A stretch of 64,000 bases of DNA from NCBI GenBank assembly GCA_964631605.1, contig CAZVYG010000012.1, positions 24,245 to 88,244 of the forward strand, written 5' to 3'. This stretch comes from JARKQH01 sp964631605 (GTDB lineage: Bacteria > Verrucomicrobiota > Verrucomicrobiia > Limisphaerales > UBA8199). Shown piece after piece: positions 42,112 through 51,260 of this stretch; positions within the stretch are counted from its first letter, which is position 1; each line of letters opens with the position of its first letter. The notes under the pieces were generated by a model, which saw only the letters and a list, made by a program, of their open reading frames with translations, made no database searches and was not told the origin of the DNA. The position numbers were made by a program, and so were the translations under genes.

Positions 42112-44466
42112 ATGAAAACCCGAACTTTCTCCCTCGGCGCCATTCTGGCCGCCCTGCTGCTGGCCGCGGCGGTCCCCGCCGCCACCACACCGCTCGTCAG
42201 CCACAACGATGACTGGCGGTTCCACAAAGGCACCAACGCGCCCCAGGCCAACTGGACCACCGCCCCGGACGCCGCGCTGGACGGGACGTGGGCTGCGGGG
42301 GAGGGAGGGTTCGGGTATGCGGACGGCGGCGGGCAGGAAACCAACAACTGCCGGACCCTTCTTTCGGACATGAAGAATGGTTACACCACGCTGTACATTC
42401 GGAAGCAATTCGAGCTGGCCAGTGCGCCGGCGGACCATGCGCGTTTGGTGCTGCGAATGGACTGGGACGACGGTTTCGTCGCGTGGCTGGACGGCCGGCA
42501 CCTCACCAATCGTTACGTCAACGGCGCGCCGGCGGAACCGCCCTACACGACCAATGCCAACGCCAGTCATGAATCGTCGCTGGGCAGCGGCGGCCAGCCG
42601 GCCCAGGTTTTCGACCTGGGTTACGCGACCAACTGGCTCGCCCCGGGCACCCATACCCTGGCGATCATCGGCCTGAACCAAACCATCGGCAGCACCGATT
42701 TCATCCTGGTTGCAGACCTCGAGCTGGAGGTTCCCGAAGCGCCGTTTGTCATCACCGCGGACACCACGCTCCTGGCCTCGAACAGCCCTTACACATTCTC
42801 GAACCACGTTCTCGTCGCCAGCAACGCCACGCTGGCCATCGAGCCCGGGGTGACCGTGCGCTTTCGGCAGGGCTGCGGCCTCACCGTCCGGGGCCGCCTG
42901 CTCGCCGAGGGCACCGAGAGCCAGCCGGTCACCCTCACCCGGCACCCCGGTGATCCGACGTGGGAACGGTTGACATTCGCTGCGTCGGCGGACAGCCGCC
43001 TGGCCCACTGCATTGTCGAATTCTGCAACTGCGTCGGCGACCACAAGGATTACTACCCCACCAACTGCGGTCCGCCGCCCAGCTTCGCCCCCCGCAATTA
43101 CCACGAAGCCGTGGTGGTGCTGGGCAGCCATGTGGATTTCGAAAACTGCTCCTTCACCAACCTGCCCGACGCCAGCGCCACGGCCGAAGGGGACGCGCTG
43201 GCGATCATTTCCGACGACCCCGATTATCCAGGGGCCGCCTCCGCCACCGTTCGAAATTGCCGGTTTGTTCGCATTGGCCAGGGGGTCCACACCCGCTTTG
43301 CCCACGTGCTGGTTGAGGGTTGTGTTTTCCAGGACAAGCATGGCGACAACGACGACGTGGACCTTTACGGCGAGAGCGAGCCTCCTTGCGTGGTCCGCAG
43401 CAACCAGTTTCTTTATCCGTCGTACGATGACCGCATCAACCCCACCCGCAGCTCCGCCCTGATTTACGGGAACACGATTTACGGCAGCACCGACCATGGC
43501 ATCGTTTTGCGCGATGTGGGCCATCCGGTCGTGTTCAATAACGTTCTTTACGGCTGCCGGGCGGGGGGAATTTGCGTCCAGAACGGCTGCGAGGCATTGA
43601 TTTTCAACAACACGCTGGTCAACTGCCCGAGTGCGATCAAAATGTTTGATCACCTGGACCGCATCGCGCCGCCTTACTGCCTCACGCCGGCGAGCGGCCG
43701 GGCCACGGTCGTCAACAATATCATCTGGAATTCCACCCCCGCTTTTAACCTCTCCGGCAATGCGTTTGGGACTCTCTACACCCACGCCTCGTGCTGTGAC
43801 ATTCAGGGGGGTACCAACAACGCCAGCCTCGGCAGCAGCGGCCTTTTGGTTGCCGGCCCGGGCAATCTTGACCTGGATCCGCTGTTCGTAAACCTCGCTG
43901 GCACCAACCTGCACCTGGCCGCTGGGTCCCCGTGTATTGACGCCGGCGCCGACCAGAGTCCCCTGGGCACCAACCTGGCCGAGTTCCTCAGTTTTGATTG
44001 GGACGGCACCCCCCGCCCGCTGGACGGCGACGGCGCCAACGGCCCCGGCTTGGACCTCGGCGCCTGCGAGTTCCTGCTGCCCTCGGCTGATTCCAACGGC
44101 GACGGCATCCCGGATGGCTGGTGCTGGCATTTTGGGCTCAGTCCCGTCGCCGCGGACCTCGCGGCTGGCGACCCTGATCTCGACGCCGCCACCACCGGGG
44201 CCGAGTACGTGGCTGACACCGACCCCACGAACGCCCTTTCCTTTTTCCACATCCAAGCCGTGAGCCAATCCCCCTTGGCGACCCTCGGCTTCGCCAGCTC
44301 GACCAACCGGCAATACAGCCTCTATTACTGCACCAATCTGGCCGCCGGCGCGTGGGCCAGCGTACCCGACCAACAGAACGTCCGGCCGGCGAGCGCATGG
44401 ACCGTGCTCACGGACACCAACACTTTGCCTGGGAAATTCTACCGCGTCGGCGTGAGCCTGCCCTGA
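42112..44466 (+). CDS. Exported right-handed beta-helix protein with Ca-type repeat and FYR-type tail
   Basis: The 784-residue protein has a signal peptide (1-24), an N-terminal beta-sandwich (about 28-205, with LRMDWDDGFVAWLDG), and a parallel beta-helix (about 235-600) recognisable from N-ladder repeats such as YGNTIYGSTDHGIVLRD and FNNVLYGCRAGGICVQN. A thrombospondin-3/dockerin-like Ca site follows, DSNGDGIPDGW...DPDLDAATTGAEYVADTDP, and then a C-terminal module ending in GKFYRVGVSLP. It is probably an extracellular polysaccharide-binding or lyase-like protein. The tail matches those of two other exported proteins in the window. Confidence 0.82.
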   Translation: MKTRTFSLGAILAALLLAAAVPAATTPLVSHNDDWRFHKGTNAPQANWTTAPDAALDGTWAAGEGGFGYADGGGQETNNCRTLLSDMKNGYTTLYIRKQFELASAPADHARLVLRMDWDDGFVAWLDGRHLTNRYVNGAPAEPPYTTNANASHESSLGSGGQPAQVFDLGYATNWLAPGTHTLAIIGLNQTIGSTDFILVADLELEVPEAPFVITADTTLLASNSPYTFSNHVLVASNATLAIEPGVTVRFRQGCGLTVRGRLLAEGTESQPVTLTRHPGDPTWERLTFAASADSRLAHCIVEFCNCVGDHKDYYPTNCGPPPSFAPRNYHEAVVVLGSHVDFENCSFTNLPDASATAEGDALAIISDDPDYPGAASATVRNCRFVRIGQGVHTRFAHVLVEGCVFQDKHGDNDDVDLYGESEPPCVVRSNQFLYPSYDDRINPTRSSALIYGNTIYGSTDHGIVLRDVGHPVVFNNVLYGCRAGGICVQNGCEALIFNNTLVNCPSAIKMFDHLDRIAPPYCLTPASGRATVVNNIIWNSTPAFNLSGNAFGTLYTHASCCDIQGGTNNASLGSSGLLVAGPGNLDLDPLFVNLAGTNLHLAAGSPCIDAGADQSPLGTNLAEFLSFDWDGTPRPLDGDGANGPGLDLGACEFLLPSADSNGDGIPDGWCWHFGLSPVAADLAAGDPDLDAATTGAEYVADTDPTNALSFFHIQAVSQSPLATLGFASSTNRQYSLYYCTNLAAGAWASVPDQQNVRPASAWTVLTDTNTLPGKFYRVGVSLP

Positions 44467-44627
44467 GCCGTGGACCGCGGGCTCCGACCGTTTCCGGGGC
44501 GGTCCTTGGACCTGGCCTGGTCATGGCCTGCGCCGGCCAGGGGCGAGCGGTCTGCGTCAATCGGGAAATGGCCGCAATGCCCAAGTTCCGGATTGCCGCT
44601 GCGGAGGGCGCGGCGTAAATTCGGCTG

Positions 44628-45774
44628 ATGTTTGATACGATTCGAGCCGGATTGACGCCCGCCGCGGACAAGCTTGCGCACCTGCGGAGGTTTCTTTGAC
44701 GTACCGGGCGCGCAGAAACGGCTGGCGGAGATTGATGCGCTGATGGCGCAGGAGACCTTCTGGAACAACCGGGAACAGGCACAGAAGCTCATTGAGGAGG
44801 CGAACTCCCTGCGGGGGCGGATCGAGCCATTGCTCAAGGCGGAAAAAGAGCTGGACGACTTTCGCGTGATGATCGAACTGGGCGAAGCCGAGCCGGAGGC
44901 CGAGCAGGGGCGGATTCAGCAGGACCTGCAGCGGGACCTGGCGCGGTTTTACAAGGACCTCGAGGCGCTCGAACTGAAAGTGTTCCTGAACGGCCCGCAT
45001 GACCGGAACAATTGCATCCTGAGCATCAACGCCGGGGCGGGGGGGACCGAGTCCTGCGATTGGGCCAACATGCTGTTGCGGATGTATCAGCGCTGGGCGG
45101 AGTCGCGGGGCTGGGACGTGGAACTGAACGATGTGCTGCCTGGTGAAACCGCCGGCATCAAGAGCGCGACCCTCGTGATCCAGGGCGAGAATGCGTATGG
45201 ATTTGCCAAGGCCGAACGCGGGGTGCACCGGCTGGTGCGCATCTCGCCGTTCGACGCCAACAAACGGCGCCACACCAGCTTTGCCAGCGTGGACGTGATT
45301 GCCGAGCTGGAGGAGACTTCGGAGGAAATCGCCATCCCGCCGAGCGAGCTCAAGGTGGACACCTACCGTTCCGGGGGCAAAGGGGGTCAAAACGTTAATA
45401 AAGTCGAAACCGCGGTGCGCATCACCCACTTGCCGACGGGGATTGTGGCGGCTTCGCAGAGCCAGCGCTCGCAGCACCAGAACCGGGCCACCGCCATGAA
45501 ACTGTTGCTATCCAAGCTCTACGCGCAGCGCCTCGACGCGCAAAAAGCCGAAATGGAGCGGTTTTATGGGGAAAAAGGCAGCATAAGCTGGGGCAACCAG
45601 ATCCGCAGCTACGTCTTTCAGCCCTACCGGATGGTCAAGGACCTGCGCACCGGGGTAGAGACCAGCAACGTCCAGGCGGTCATGGATGGCGATCTCGATC
45701 CGTTCGTCAACGGCTGGTTGCGGGCGGGATGCCCCACCCGGCGCATGCAGGGCATCAAGGATGAAGAAGAGTAA
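44628..45774 (+). CDS. prfB: Peptide chain release factor 2 (programmed +1 frameshift)
   Basis: RF2 terminates translation at UGA and UAA. The gene is read in two frames: a 23-codon leader from ATG 44628 ends at CTT TGA (44694-44699), and a +1 shift at that site continues from GAC 44698 to the stop at 45774, giving about 381 residues. The codon-recognition motif SPF (about 206-208) and the catalytic GGQ (about 252-254) are at the positions seen in known RF2. A Shine-Dalgarno-like CGGAGG just before the slip site matches the classical autoregulatory arrangement, in which low RF2 favours the shift. trpC follows. Confidence 0.95.
44685..44700 (+). promoter_or_regulatory. prfB programmed +1 frameshift site
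   Basis: CGGAGG, three T, then CTTTGAC: the internal Shine-Dalgarno-like element lies just before the CUU-UGA-C slip site, as in the well-studied bacterial prfB signal. The zero frame stops at TGA 44697; the +1 frame continues as RF2. Confidence 0.93.
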
Positions 45775-45812
45775 AACTGCCGGAGCGCCCAACCCGGCCC
45801 GCCCCGCCTGAA

Positions 45813-46643
45813 TTGGTTGTGAATATTCTCGACACCATTGTCGAACAGAAGCGCCGCGAAGTGGCGCGCCTGCCCGCCGAACCCGTCTCCGCCGCCCTGC
45901 TGCGGCGGGTCCTCGACACCCGCGGCCCGCGGCGCGACTTTGCCGCCGCTTTGCGCGCGCCCCAAGCGGGGCCGCTTGCGCTCATTGCCGAAGTCAAGAA
46001 AGCATCCCCGTCCGCCGGCATCATCCGCCCCGATTTCGACCCCGTTCGTATCGCCCGGGAATATGAGGCGGCGGGCGCCAGTTGTCTCTCGGTGCTGACC
46101 GACGAGAAGTTTTTTCAGGGGTCGAACGAATACCTGCAGGCCATTCGCCAGGCGGTGAGCCTGCCCCTGCTGCGGAAGGACTTCATCATTGACGAACGCC
46201 AGATTATCGAGGCCGCGCGCTGCGGGGCGGATGCCATTCTGCTGATCGTGGCGATTCTGTCCGACGGAGAGCTCGCAGGGTTTCACCGCCTCGCCTCCGA
46301 GGCGGGGCTGGCCGCCTTGGTCGAGGTGCATGACGAAGGGGAGTTGGACCGGGCGCTGGCGATCGAAGCCGAACTGATCGGCGTGAACAATCGCGACCTG
46401 AAAACCTTCAAGGTGGACCTGGCGACCACCGAACGGCTGGCTGCCCGGCTGCGCGCCCGCCAGCGGTCCTCGACAGGCCGCCCGCCATTGTTGGTCGCCG
46501 AAAGCGGCATCCATACGCGGGCTGATGTCGAGCGCCTGGCCCGCTGCGGCGCCCAAGCCATGCTCGTGGGCGAATCCCTGATGCGCCACCCCGACCTGGC
46601 CGCCAAAACACGGGAACTCCTTGGAGTGGCCCCAGGAATCTGA
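45813..46643 (+). CDS. trpC: Indole-3-glycerol phosphate synthase TrpC
   Basis: TrpC closes the indole ring in tryptophan synthesis. The 276-residue TIM barrel has ILDTIVEQKRREVA at the N terminus, the catalytic IAEVKKASPSAGII, EYEAAGASCLSVLTD, LRKDFIIDERQI, LVEVHDE and LIGVNNRDLKTF motifs, and ends with the phosphate-site VAESGIHTRADV and ALVGES-like AMLVGESLM. The first codon is TTG 45813 or GTG 45819; no ATG is available. It lies 38 bp after prfB on the same strand and is followed by a terminator. Confidence 0.96.
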   Translation: MVVNILDTIVEQKRREVARLPAEPVSAALLRRVLDTRGPRRDFAAALRAPQAGPLALIAEVKKASPSAGIIRPDFDPVRIAREYEAAGASCLSVLTDEKFFQGSNEYLQAIRQAVSLPLLRKDFIIDERQIIEAARCGADAILLIVAILSDGELAGFHRLASEAGLAALVEVHDEGELDRALAIEAELIGVNNRDLKTFKVDLATTERLAARLRARQRSSTGRPPLLVAESGIHTRADVERLARCGAQAMLVGESLMRHPDLAAKTRELLGVAPGI

Positions 46644-46652
46644 CCATAAAAA

Positions 46653-46678
46653 AAGCCGCCCAACACACCGGGCGGCTT
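46653..46678 (-). terminator. Terminator between trpC and the PEP-CTERM gene
   Basis: A perfect 9-bp stem (46653-46661 and 46670-46678) has an 8-base loop. Read on the minus strand it runs straight into a seven-T stretch, so it should terminate the PEP-CTERM transcript efficiently. On the plus strand it follows the trpC stop by nine bases and may also act there, though the T-tail is weak. Confidence 0.85.
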
Positions 46679-46705
46679 GTTAAAGCTTTCAATCGGTCTG
46701 AAGTC

Positions 46706-47656
46706 TTATGCTCTGCGCCGCAACAGGAACCCGCCCAGACCCACCAAGACCAGCAGAGCGCTCGACGGTTCCGGAATGACCGACACCGTGATATTATCAT
46801 AAATCGAGGTGATGAGGAAATCGTTCACATCCGTGGAACTGGTCGTGTTTATATCGAACTGTCCGAAGAAGATGTTGTTGCCGCTCAACGTTGCGCCCGC
46901 TGCCGATACCGTTGCGATCAGATTCCCATCAATGCTCCATGTAAGCGTATCCCCATTCTTGACGATCTCCACATCACGCCAAGCGAACCCTAGAGCGCCG
47001 TCAAAGGTAGCTCCGGTCTGTCCTGGATACAGAGCCAGTTGAGCGGCCGGGGCGGTTTCCCCGCCGAACAGCGCGGTGTAATAGGGATGGGTATTATTGC
47101 GCGCATCAGGCGAGGTGCTGGTTCCGGCGGCATAGACTCCAGTGCTGGGAGCCAAGTGGGTATTGTCGCGATAAACGCGATAATCTTGGGAACTGCCACC
47201 ATCGCCTGTGGCACCGAACATAATGCTGGAGGAGGCCCCCGCCCATTGGGCGCTGGCTCCTGAGGTGCCCCAGCCAAAACTGCCCACCTGAGTAGAACCG
47301 CTCCCGCCCCCATTCAGAGGCCCGTTGTAATTGAGCCACATATCGAATCGCAAAATGAAATCCGTAAAACCCTGGTTATTCGGGCTGGCGGAAATGCCTT
47401 GAAAAACGCCCGCGGACTGGTTGACGAGAAACCGCATGCCAATGGTGCTGCCGGAAGATCGGGGGGCTGGGGGGATGCCCAAGGTGCTGTAATCAAACGC
47501 GAAATCGGCAAAAGCATCACTGCCCGACAGAACTGCCGTCCAGCCGCTGGCGCTCGTGCCCGCGTCGAAATTATCGGAGTAGAGAATCTGGGCTTGAAGG
47601 GTGCCGCCTGCCAAGGCAAAGCCGCACACCATAGCGAATAGGGTTTTATTTTTCAT
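46706..47656 (-). CDS. PEP-CTERM sorted exported protein
   Basis: The 316-residue exported protein has an N-terminal signal peptide (MKNKTLF...LQAQ, 1-23) and a C-terminal PEP-CTERM sorting tail: VIPEPSSALL, a hydrophobic helix, then RRR. The tail is recognised by exosortase, which cleaves it and usually couples export to exopolysaccharide. The body is a concanavalin-like beta-sandwich rich in Gly, Ser, Thr and Asn, with no enzymatic motif that I recognise. A good sigma-70 promoter lies just upstream and a strong terminator downstream, so it is a single-gene unit. Confidence 0.9.
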   Translation of the reverse strand: MKNKTLFAMVCGFALAGGTLQAQILYSDNFDAGTSASGWTAVLSGSDAFADFAFDYSTLGIPPAPRSSGSTIGMRFLVNQSAGVFQGISASPNNQGFTDFILRFDMWLNYNGPLNGGGSGSTQVGSFGWGTSGASAQWAGASSSIMFGATGDGGSSQDYRVYRDNTHLAPSTGVYAAGTSTSPDARNNTHPYYTALFGGETAPAAQLALYPGQTGATFDGALGFAWRDVEIVKNGDTLTWSIDGNLIATVSAAGATLSGNNIFFGQFDINTTSSTDVNDFLITSIYDNITVSVIPEPSSALLVLVGLGGFLLRRRA

Positions 47657-47676
47657 AGGCTCGTACTGATACCCCA

Positions 47677-47705
47677 ATGCTATCTAGTGGAAGCCCTCGT
47701 GTCAA
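47677..47705 (-). promoter_or_regulatory. Sigma-70 type promoter of the PEP-CTERM gene
   Basis: On the minus strand TTGACA (plus 47700-47705, perfect -35) and TAGCAT (plus 47677-47682, 4/6 to the -10 consensus) are separated by exactly 17 bp. The start site would fall near 47670, about 14 nt before the ATG at 47656. Confidence 0.6.
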
Positions 47706-47796
47706 GCTGTTTTTCTCGGTTTTGCACGTGCCGCGCCGCGTCAAACTGAAGGACGGCGGCCAGGTTGACGGCCAAATGGCCCCCAGCCCGTGGAGG

Positions 47797-47831
47797 TTAA
47801 AAAGTCGGGGCTTTTTAAAAAGTCGCGGCTT
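47797..47831. repeat. Two tandem 17-bp repeats upstream of xylA
   Basis: TTAAAAAGTCGGGGCTT at 47797-47813 and TTAAAAAGTCGCGGCTT at 47815-47831 are direct repeats one base apart with a single mismatch. They lie 52-86 bp before the xylA start and could be an operator for its regulation, which is inference. Confidence 0.5.
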
Positions 47832-47882
47832 GCCCTCGGCAATTCACGTCTTTAGGCTCTTCGGGCAAACTTTGTGCAACCT

Positions 47883-49208
47883 ATGAAAAAAGCGACCAAA
47901 GCATTCTTTTCCGACATTCCGAAGATTCAATACGAAGGGCCGAATTCGCGTAATCCGCTGGCCTTCAAGCACTACAATCCCGACGAGCTGGTGGAGGGCA
48001 AGACCATGAAGGACCACCTGCGCTTTTCGGTGACCTACTGGCACACGATCCGGGGACAACTGGCCGACATGTTCGGGGTTGGGACGGCGCTGCGCCCGTG
48101 GGAGGACGGAACCAATTCCATGAAAATGGCGGAAACGCGGGTGCGGGTCGCGTTCGAGTTTCTCGAGAAGCTCGGGGCGCCGTTTTACGCTTTCCACGAC
48201 CGCGACGTGGCGCCCGAGGGCCGCAATCTGCGGGAGACCAATCGCAACCTTGACGCCATCGTCAAGGTTCTCAAGCAGGAGCAGCAGCGCACCGGCGTGA
48301 AGCTGCTGTGGGGGACGGCGTGCCTGTTTGCGCATCCGCGCTATGTGCACGGGGCGGCGACGAGCTGCAACGCGGATGTTTTTGCGTATGCGGCGGCACA
48401 GGTCAAGAAAGCGATCGAAGTCACCCACGAACTCAAGGGCGAAGGCTACGTTTTCTGGGGCGGACGCGAAGGGTATTCGACGCTTTGGAACACGGACTTG
48501 AAACGGGAGATGGAGCACCTGGGCCGGTTTCTGCACCTGGCGGTGGCTCACAAGAAAGCCATCGGGTTCAAAGGCCAGTTCTATATCGAGCCCAAACCCA
48601 AGGAACCCACCAAGCACCAGTATGATTCGGATGCGGCGGCCTGCCTGAACTTTTTGCGGGAGTACGACCTGTTAAAGGACTTCAAACTCAACCTGGAAAC
48701 CAACCATGCGACGCTGGCCGGGCACACCATGCAGCATGAGATGGAAGTGGCCATCGCCGCCGGCGCGCTGGGGTCCATTGACGCCAACACCGGCGACCTG
48801 TTGCTGGGCTGGGACACCGACCAGTTCCCCACCAACATTTATCTTACGACCGAAATCATGCTGTCCATCCTGCACATGGGGGGGTTCACCACGGGCGGAA
48901 CCAACTTCGACGCCAAGGTGCGGCGCGAGAGTTTTGAGCCGGTGGACCTGTTCTACGCGCACATCGGGGGGATGGACGCCTTTGCCCGGGGGCTGAAGAT
49001 CGCGGCCGCCATTCGGAAAGACGGGCGGTTGGCGGAATTCATCCGGCAGCGGTATGCCTCGTGGGACACGGGCATTGGGGCAAGAATCGAAGCCGGCAAG
49101 GCCAGCTTCAAAGACCTCGAGGCCTACATGCTCAAGCGCGGCGATATCACGCCCAACACCAGCGGACGGCAGGAGCTGCTCGAGAACATCATCAACGAGT
49201 TCATCTGA
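47883..49208 (+). CDS. xylA: Xylose isomerase XylA
   Basis: This enzyme interconverts D-xylose and D-xylulose (and glucose and fructose). The 441-residue product matches the class II family length. FAFHDRD-type AFHDRDVAPEG, YVFWGGREGYSTL, FYIEPKPKEPTKHQYD, LNLETNHATLAGHTMQHE and IDANTGDLLLGWDTDQF carry the catalytic His and the Glu/Asp/His metal ligands. The ATG at 47883 fits; an in-frame GTG at 47874 is an alternative. A xylulokinase is not adjacent. A terminator hairpin follows directly. Confidence 0.96.
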   Translation: MKKATKAFFSDIPKIQYEGPNSRNPLAFKHYNPDELVEGKTMKDHLRFSVTYWHTIRGQLADMFGVGTALRPWEDGTNSMKMAETRVRVAFEFLEKLGAPFYAFHDRDVAPEGRNLRETNRNLDAIVKVLKQEQQRTGVKLLWGTACLFAHPRYVHGAATSCNADVFAYAAAQVKKAIEVTHELKGEGYVFWGGREGYSTLWNTDLKREMEHLGRFLHLAVAHKKAIGFKGQFYIEPKPKEPTKHQYDSDAAACLNFLREYDLLKDFKLNLETNHATLAGHTMQHEMEVAIAAGALGSIDANTGDLLLGWDTDQFPTNIYLTTEIMLSILHMGGFTTGGTNFDAKVRRESFEPVDLFYAHIGGMDAFARGLKIAAAIRKDGRLAEFIRQRYASWDTGIGARIEAGKASFKDLEAYMLKRGDITPNTSGRQELLENIINEFI

Positions 49209-49246
49209 ACCCGCGTTGGCATTTGCCAAATCGCGCGGGTTTGTTA
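49208..49246 (+). terminator. Intrinsic terminator after xylA
   Basis: AACCCGCG (49208-49215) pairs with CGCGGGTT (49234-49241), and inside it TTGGCA (49216-49221) pairs with TGCCAA (49224-49229), a 14-bp stem with a four-base bulge on one side, followed by TGTTAAT. It separates xylA from mqnE. Confidence 0.7.
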
Positions 49247-49256
49247 ATCGTAAGCT

Positions 49257-50411
49257 GTGCATTATTTTGTGCGGCGCAGCGACCTGCGCGACCTTTACGA
49301 AAAGACCGCCGCCGGCGAACGGATTTCCGACGCTGACGCGCTCCGGCTTTTCGAGAGCAAGGACCTCAACGCGGTGGGCGCGATTGCAGACCTCGCCCGG
49401 CAGCGGCGGGTCGGCAATCGCGCCAGTTATATTCTCAACCGCTACATCAATTATTCCAACTACTGCATTCTGAGCTGCCAGTTTTGTTCGTTCGCCCGCA
49501 AGAAGCGGGATGCGGACGGCTTTCAGCTTTCGATTGAGGAGATCGTGCAGAAGGCGCGCGAGGCGCTGCGGCTGGGCATCACCGAGTTGCACATCGTCGG
49601 CGGCCTGCATCCGTCGCTGCCGTTCGATTACTACCTCGAAATGCTTCGGGCGCTCCGGGCGCTGGACGGGCGGCTGCAGCTCAAGTGTTTTACCGCGATC
49701 GAAATTTTGCACCTGGCGTGGCTGGGCCGGAAGTCGGTGGACGACACCCTGCGGGAGCTGAAAGCCGCCGGCCTGGATTCCCTCACCGGCGGCGGGGCGG
49801 AAATATTCCGCAAGGAGGTTCGCTCGGCAATCGCTTTGGGCAAGGAGTCGGCCGAGGAGTATCTGGACGTGCACCGGAAGTGGCACCGGCTCGGGGGGCG
49901 CAGCACCTGCACCATGCTTTATGGCCATGTCGAGACGCTGGCGGACCGGGTGGACCACCTGCGCCGGCTGCGCGAGCTGCAGGATGAAACCCGCGGTTTT
50001 GTGGGCTTCGTGCCGCTGCCGTACCAACCCGAGAACAATCGCATTCCCGTCTCCCACCCGCCCACGGGCTACGACGCGCTCCGGACCATTGCCGTCAGCC
50101 GCATTTACCTCGACAACTTCGACCACATCACCGCCTACTGGGTGGGGATGGGGCTGAAGCTGGCCCAGGTCGCCCTGAGTTATGGCGCCGACGACCTCCA
50201 CGGCACGATCCTGGAGGAGCATATCTTCCACATGGCCGGCGCGGCGACGCCCCAGCTCCAGACCGAGGCCGCCATGGTCAAAGCGATTCGCGAAGCCGGG
50301 CGAACGCCGGTTCAACGGGACACCTTTTACGAACCGGTGAAGGTTTGGGAAGACTCACTGCCAGCGGCCGAGGTCACCGACGGACAGGCGGCACCCTGCG
50401 AACATCCGTAG
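49257..50411 (+). CDS. mqnE: Aminofutalosine synthase MqnE (radical SAM)
   Basis: MqnE makes aminofutalosine, the first step committed to the futalosine route of menaquinone. The 384-residue product has the radical-SAM cluster motif CILSCQFC (C70, C74, C77) in a NYSNYCILSC context, and the MqnE-type segments GGLHPSLPFDYY, GGGAEIFRKEVR, CTMLYGHVET and GFVPLPYQPENN. MqnC, the nearest relative, differs in these stretches. The start is GTG at 49257. Presence of MqnE implies menaquinone-based respiration. Confidence 0.92.
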   Translation: MHYFVRRSDLRDLYEKTAAGERISDADALRLFESKDLNAVGAIADLARQRRVGNRASYILNRYINYSNYCILSCQFCSFARKKRDADGFQLSIEEIVQKAREALRLGITELHIVGGLHPSLPFDYYLEMLRALRALDGRLQLKCFTAIEILHLAWLGRKSVDDTLRELKAAGLDSLTGGGAEIFRKEVRSAIALGKESAEEYLDVHRKWHRLGGRSTCTMLYGHVETLADRVDHLRRLRELQDETRGFVGFVPLPYQPENNRIPVSHPPTGYDALRTIAVSRIYLDNFDHITAYWVGMGLKLAQVALSYGADDLHGTILEEHIFHMAGAATPQLQTEAAMVKAIREAGRTPVQRDTFYEPVKVWEDSLPAAEVTDGQAAPCEHP

Positions 50412-50446
50412 GCCGGCGCGCGGATTGGTAAGAACGCCTTTCCGCT

Positions 50447-51211
50447 TCAGGGGCCGAGGCGCCGGAGGCGGATGTTTTTGAAGGAGACTTCCATGGGCGG
50501 GCCCACATGCAGTTGCAGCGCCAGCACGCCCTCCCTGGCCGCCGTGGCTTCGCATTCGTCGGTCACATCCACGGTCTGCCGGCCATTGACAAAGTGCTGC
50601 AAATGATTGCCCCGCGCGATGATGACGTATTCGTTCCAGTCTCCCTGGCGAATGCCGGCCTGGATTTCGCGCGCAGTGCCGACAGAGCCGGTGACTTTTT
50701 TCCGATCCTCCGGCGTCCACACCACCTTTTCTCCGCGCAGAGCCATGATGCCGCGCGTCATGCGTTCCTCGTACAGGATGCCGGTGTAATTGGTGCCGGC
50801 TTCGATATCCGCCTGGTAGCCGCCGACCACGCGCTGGGTGGGGTCCAGCACGCGGCTGCGATACTGGATGCCGGAGTTGGCGCGACCCTCGGCGTTCAGC
50901 GGCACCACCCGGTAGTCGCACCGCAACTCGAAGTCGGCCACCGTGCCGTTTGTCCAGATCAGAAAGGTGTTGACTTTGATGGGCGCCTCCGCCGAGGTCC
51001 GGCCCACGATGGCCCCCTTCTCCACCGACCAAAGACCGGGCTGGCCGTCCCAGCCGGTGAGGTCGCGGCCGTTGAAGATGCTTTCAAATCCGGTCTCGGG
51101 GCGCGGACTGGCGGCACGCTCGGAGCCGGTTTGCGCCAGCGCTGAACTGGCAGCGCCCGATTGGAATCCAACAACCAGAACGGCGACGGCCAAACAAAAG
51201 AGAGGTTTCAT
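50447..51211 (-). CDS. Exported DUF1080 (3-keto-disaccharide hydrolase-like) protein
   Basis: The 254-residue protein has a signal peptide (1-27) and one DUF1080 concanavalin-like domain: GFESIFNGRDLTGWDG near the N terminus, WSVEKGAIVGRT, SGIQYRSRV, GYQADIEAG, GDWNEYVIIARGNHLQHFVNGR and a C-terminal SFKNIRLRRL. Members have been described as acting on 3-keto-sugars or as glycan-binding modules. Start 51211 is the ATG that leads into the signal peptide. It lies 49 bp downstream of an epimerase-like gene on the same strand. Confidence 0.88.
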   Translation of the reverse strand: MKPLFCLAVAVLVVGFQSGAASSALAQTGSERAASPRPETGFESIFNGRDLTGWDGQPGLWSVEKGAIVGRTSAEAPIKVNTFLIWTNGTVADFELRCDYRVVPLNAEGRANSGIQYRSRVLDPTQRVVGGYQADIEAGTNYTGILYEERMTRGIMALRGEKVVWTPEDRKKVTGSVGTAREIQAGIRQGDWNEYVIIARGNHLQHFVNGRQTVDVTDECEATAAREGVLALQLHVGPPMEVSFKNIRLRRLGP

Positions 51212-51260
51212 TTTCGATCCAGACGTTGCTTGCAGCGGGACGGGGAAGCGGGGTCGCGGG

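Noticed and set aside
42103..44373. A 756-codon minus-strand frame opposite the beta-helix protein
   Set aside because: Low-complexity Val/Gly/Arg composition and no domains; the plus-strand frame has a signal peptide, beta-helix repeats and a family tail.
48672..50315. A 547-codon minus-strand frame opposite xylA and mqnE
   Set aside because: It is antisense to two clear enzymes, with no motif or start-site support; a GC-driven shadow.
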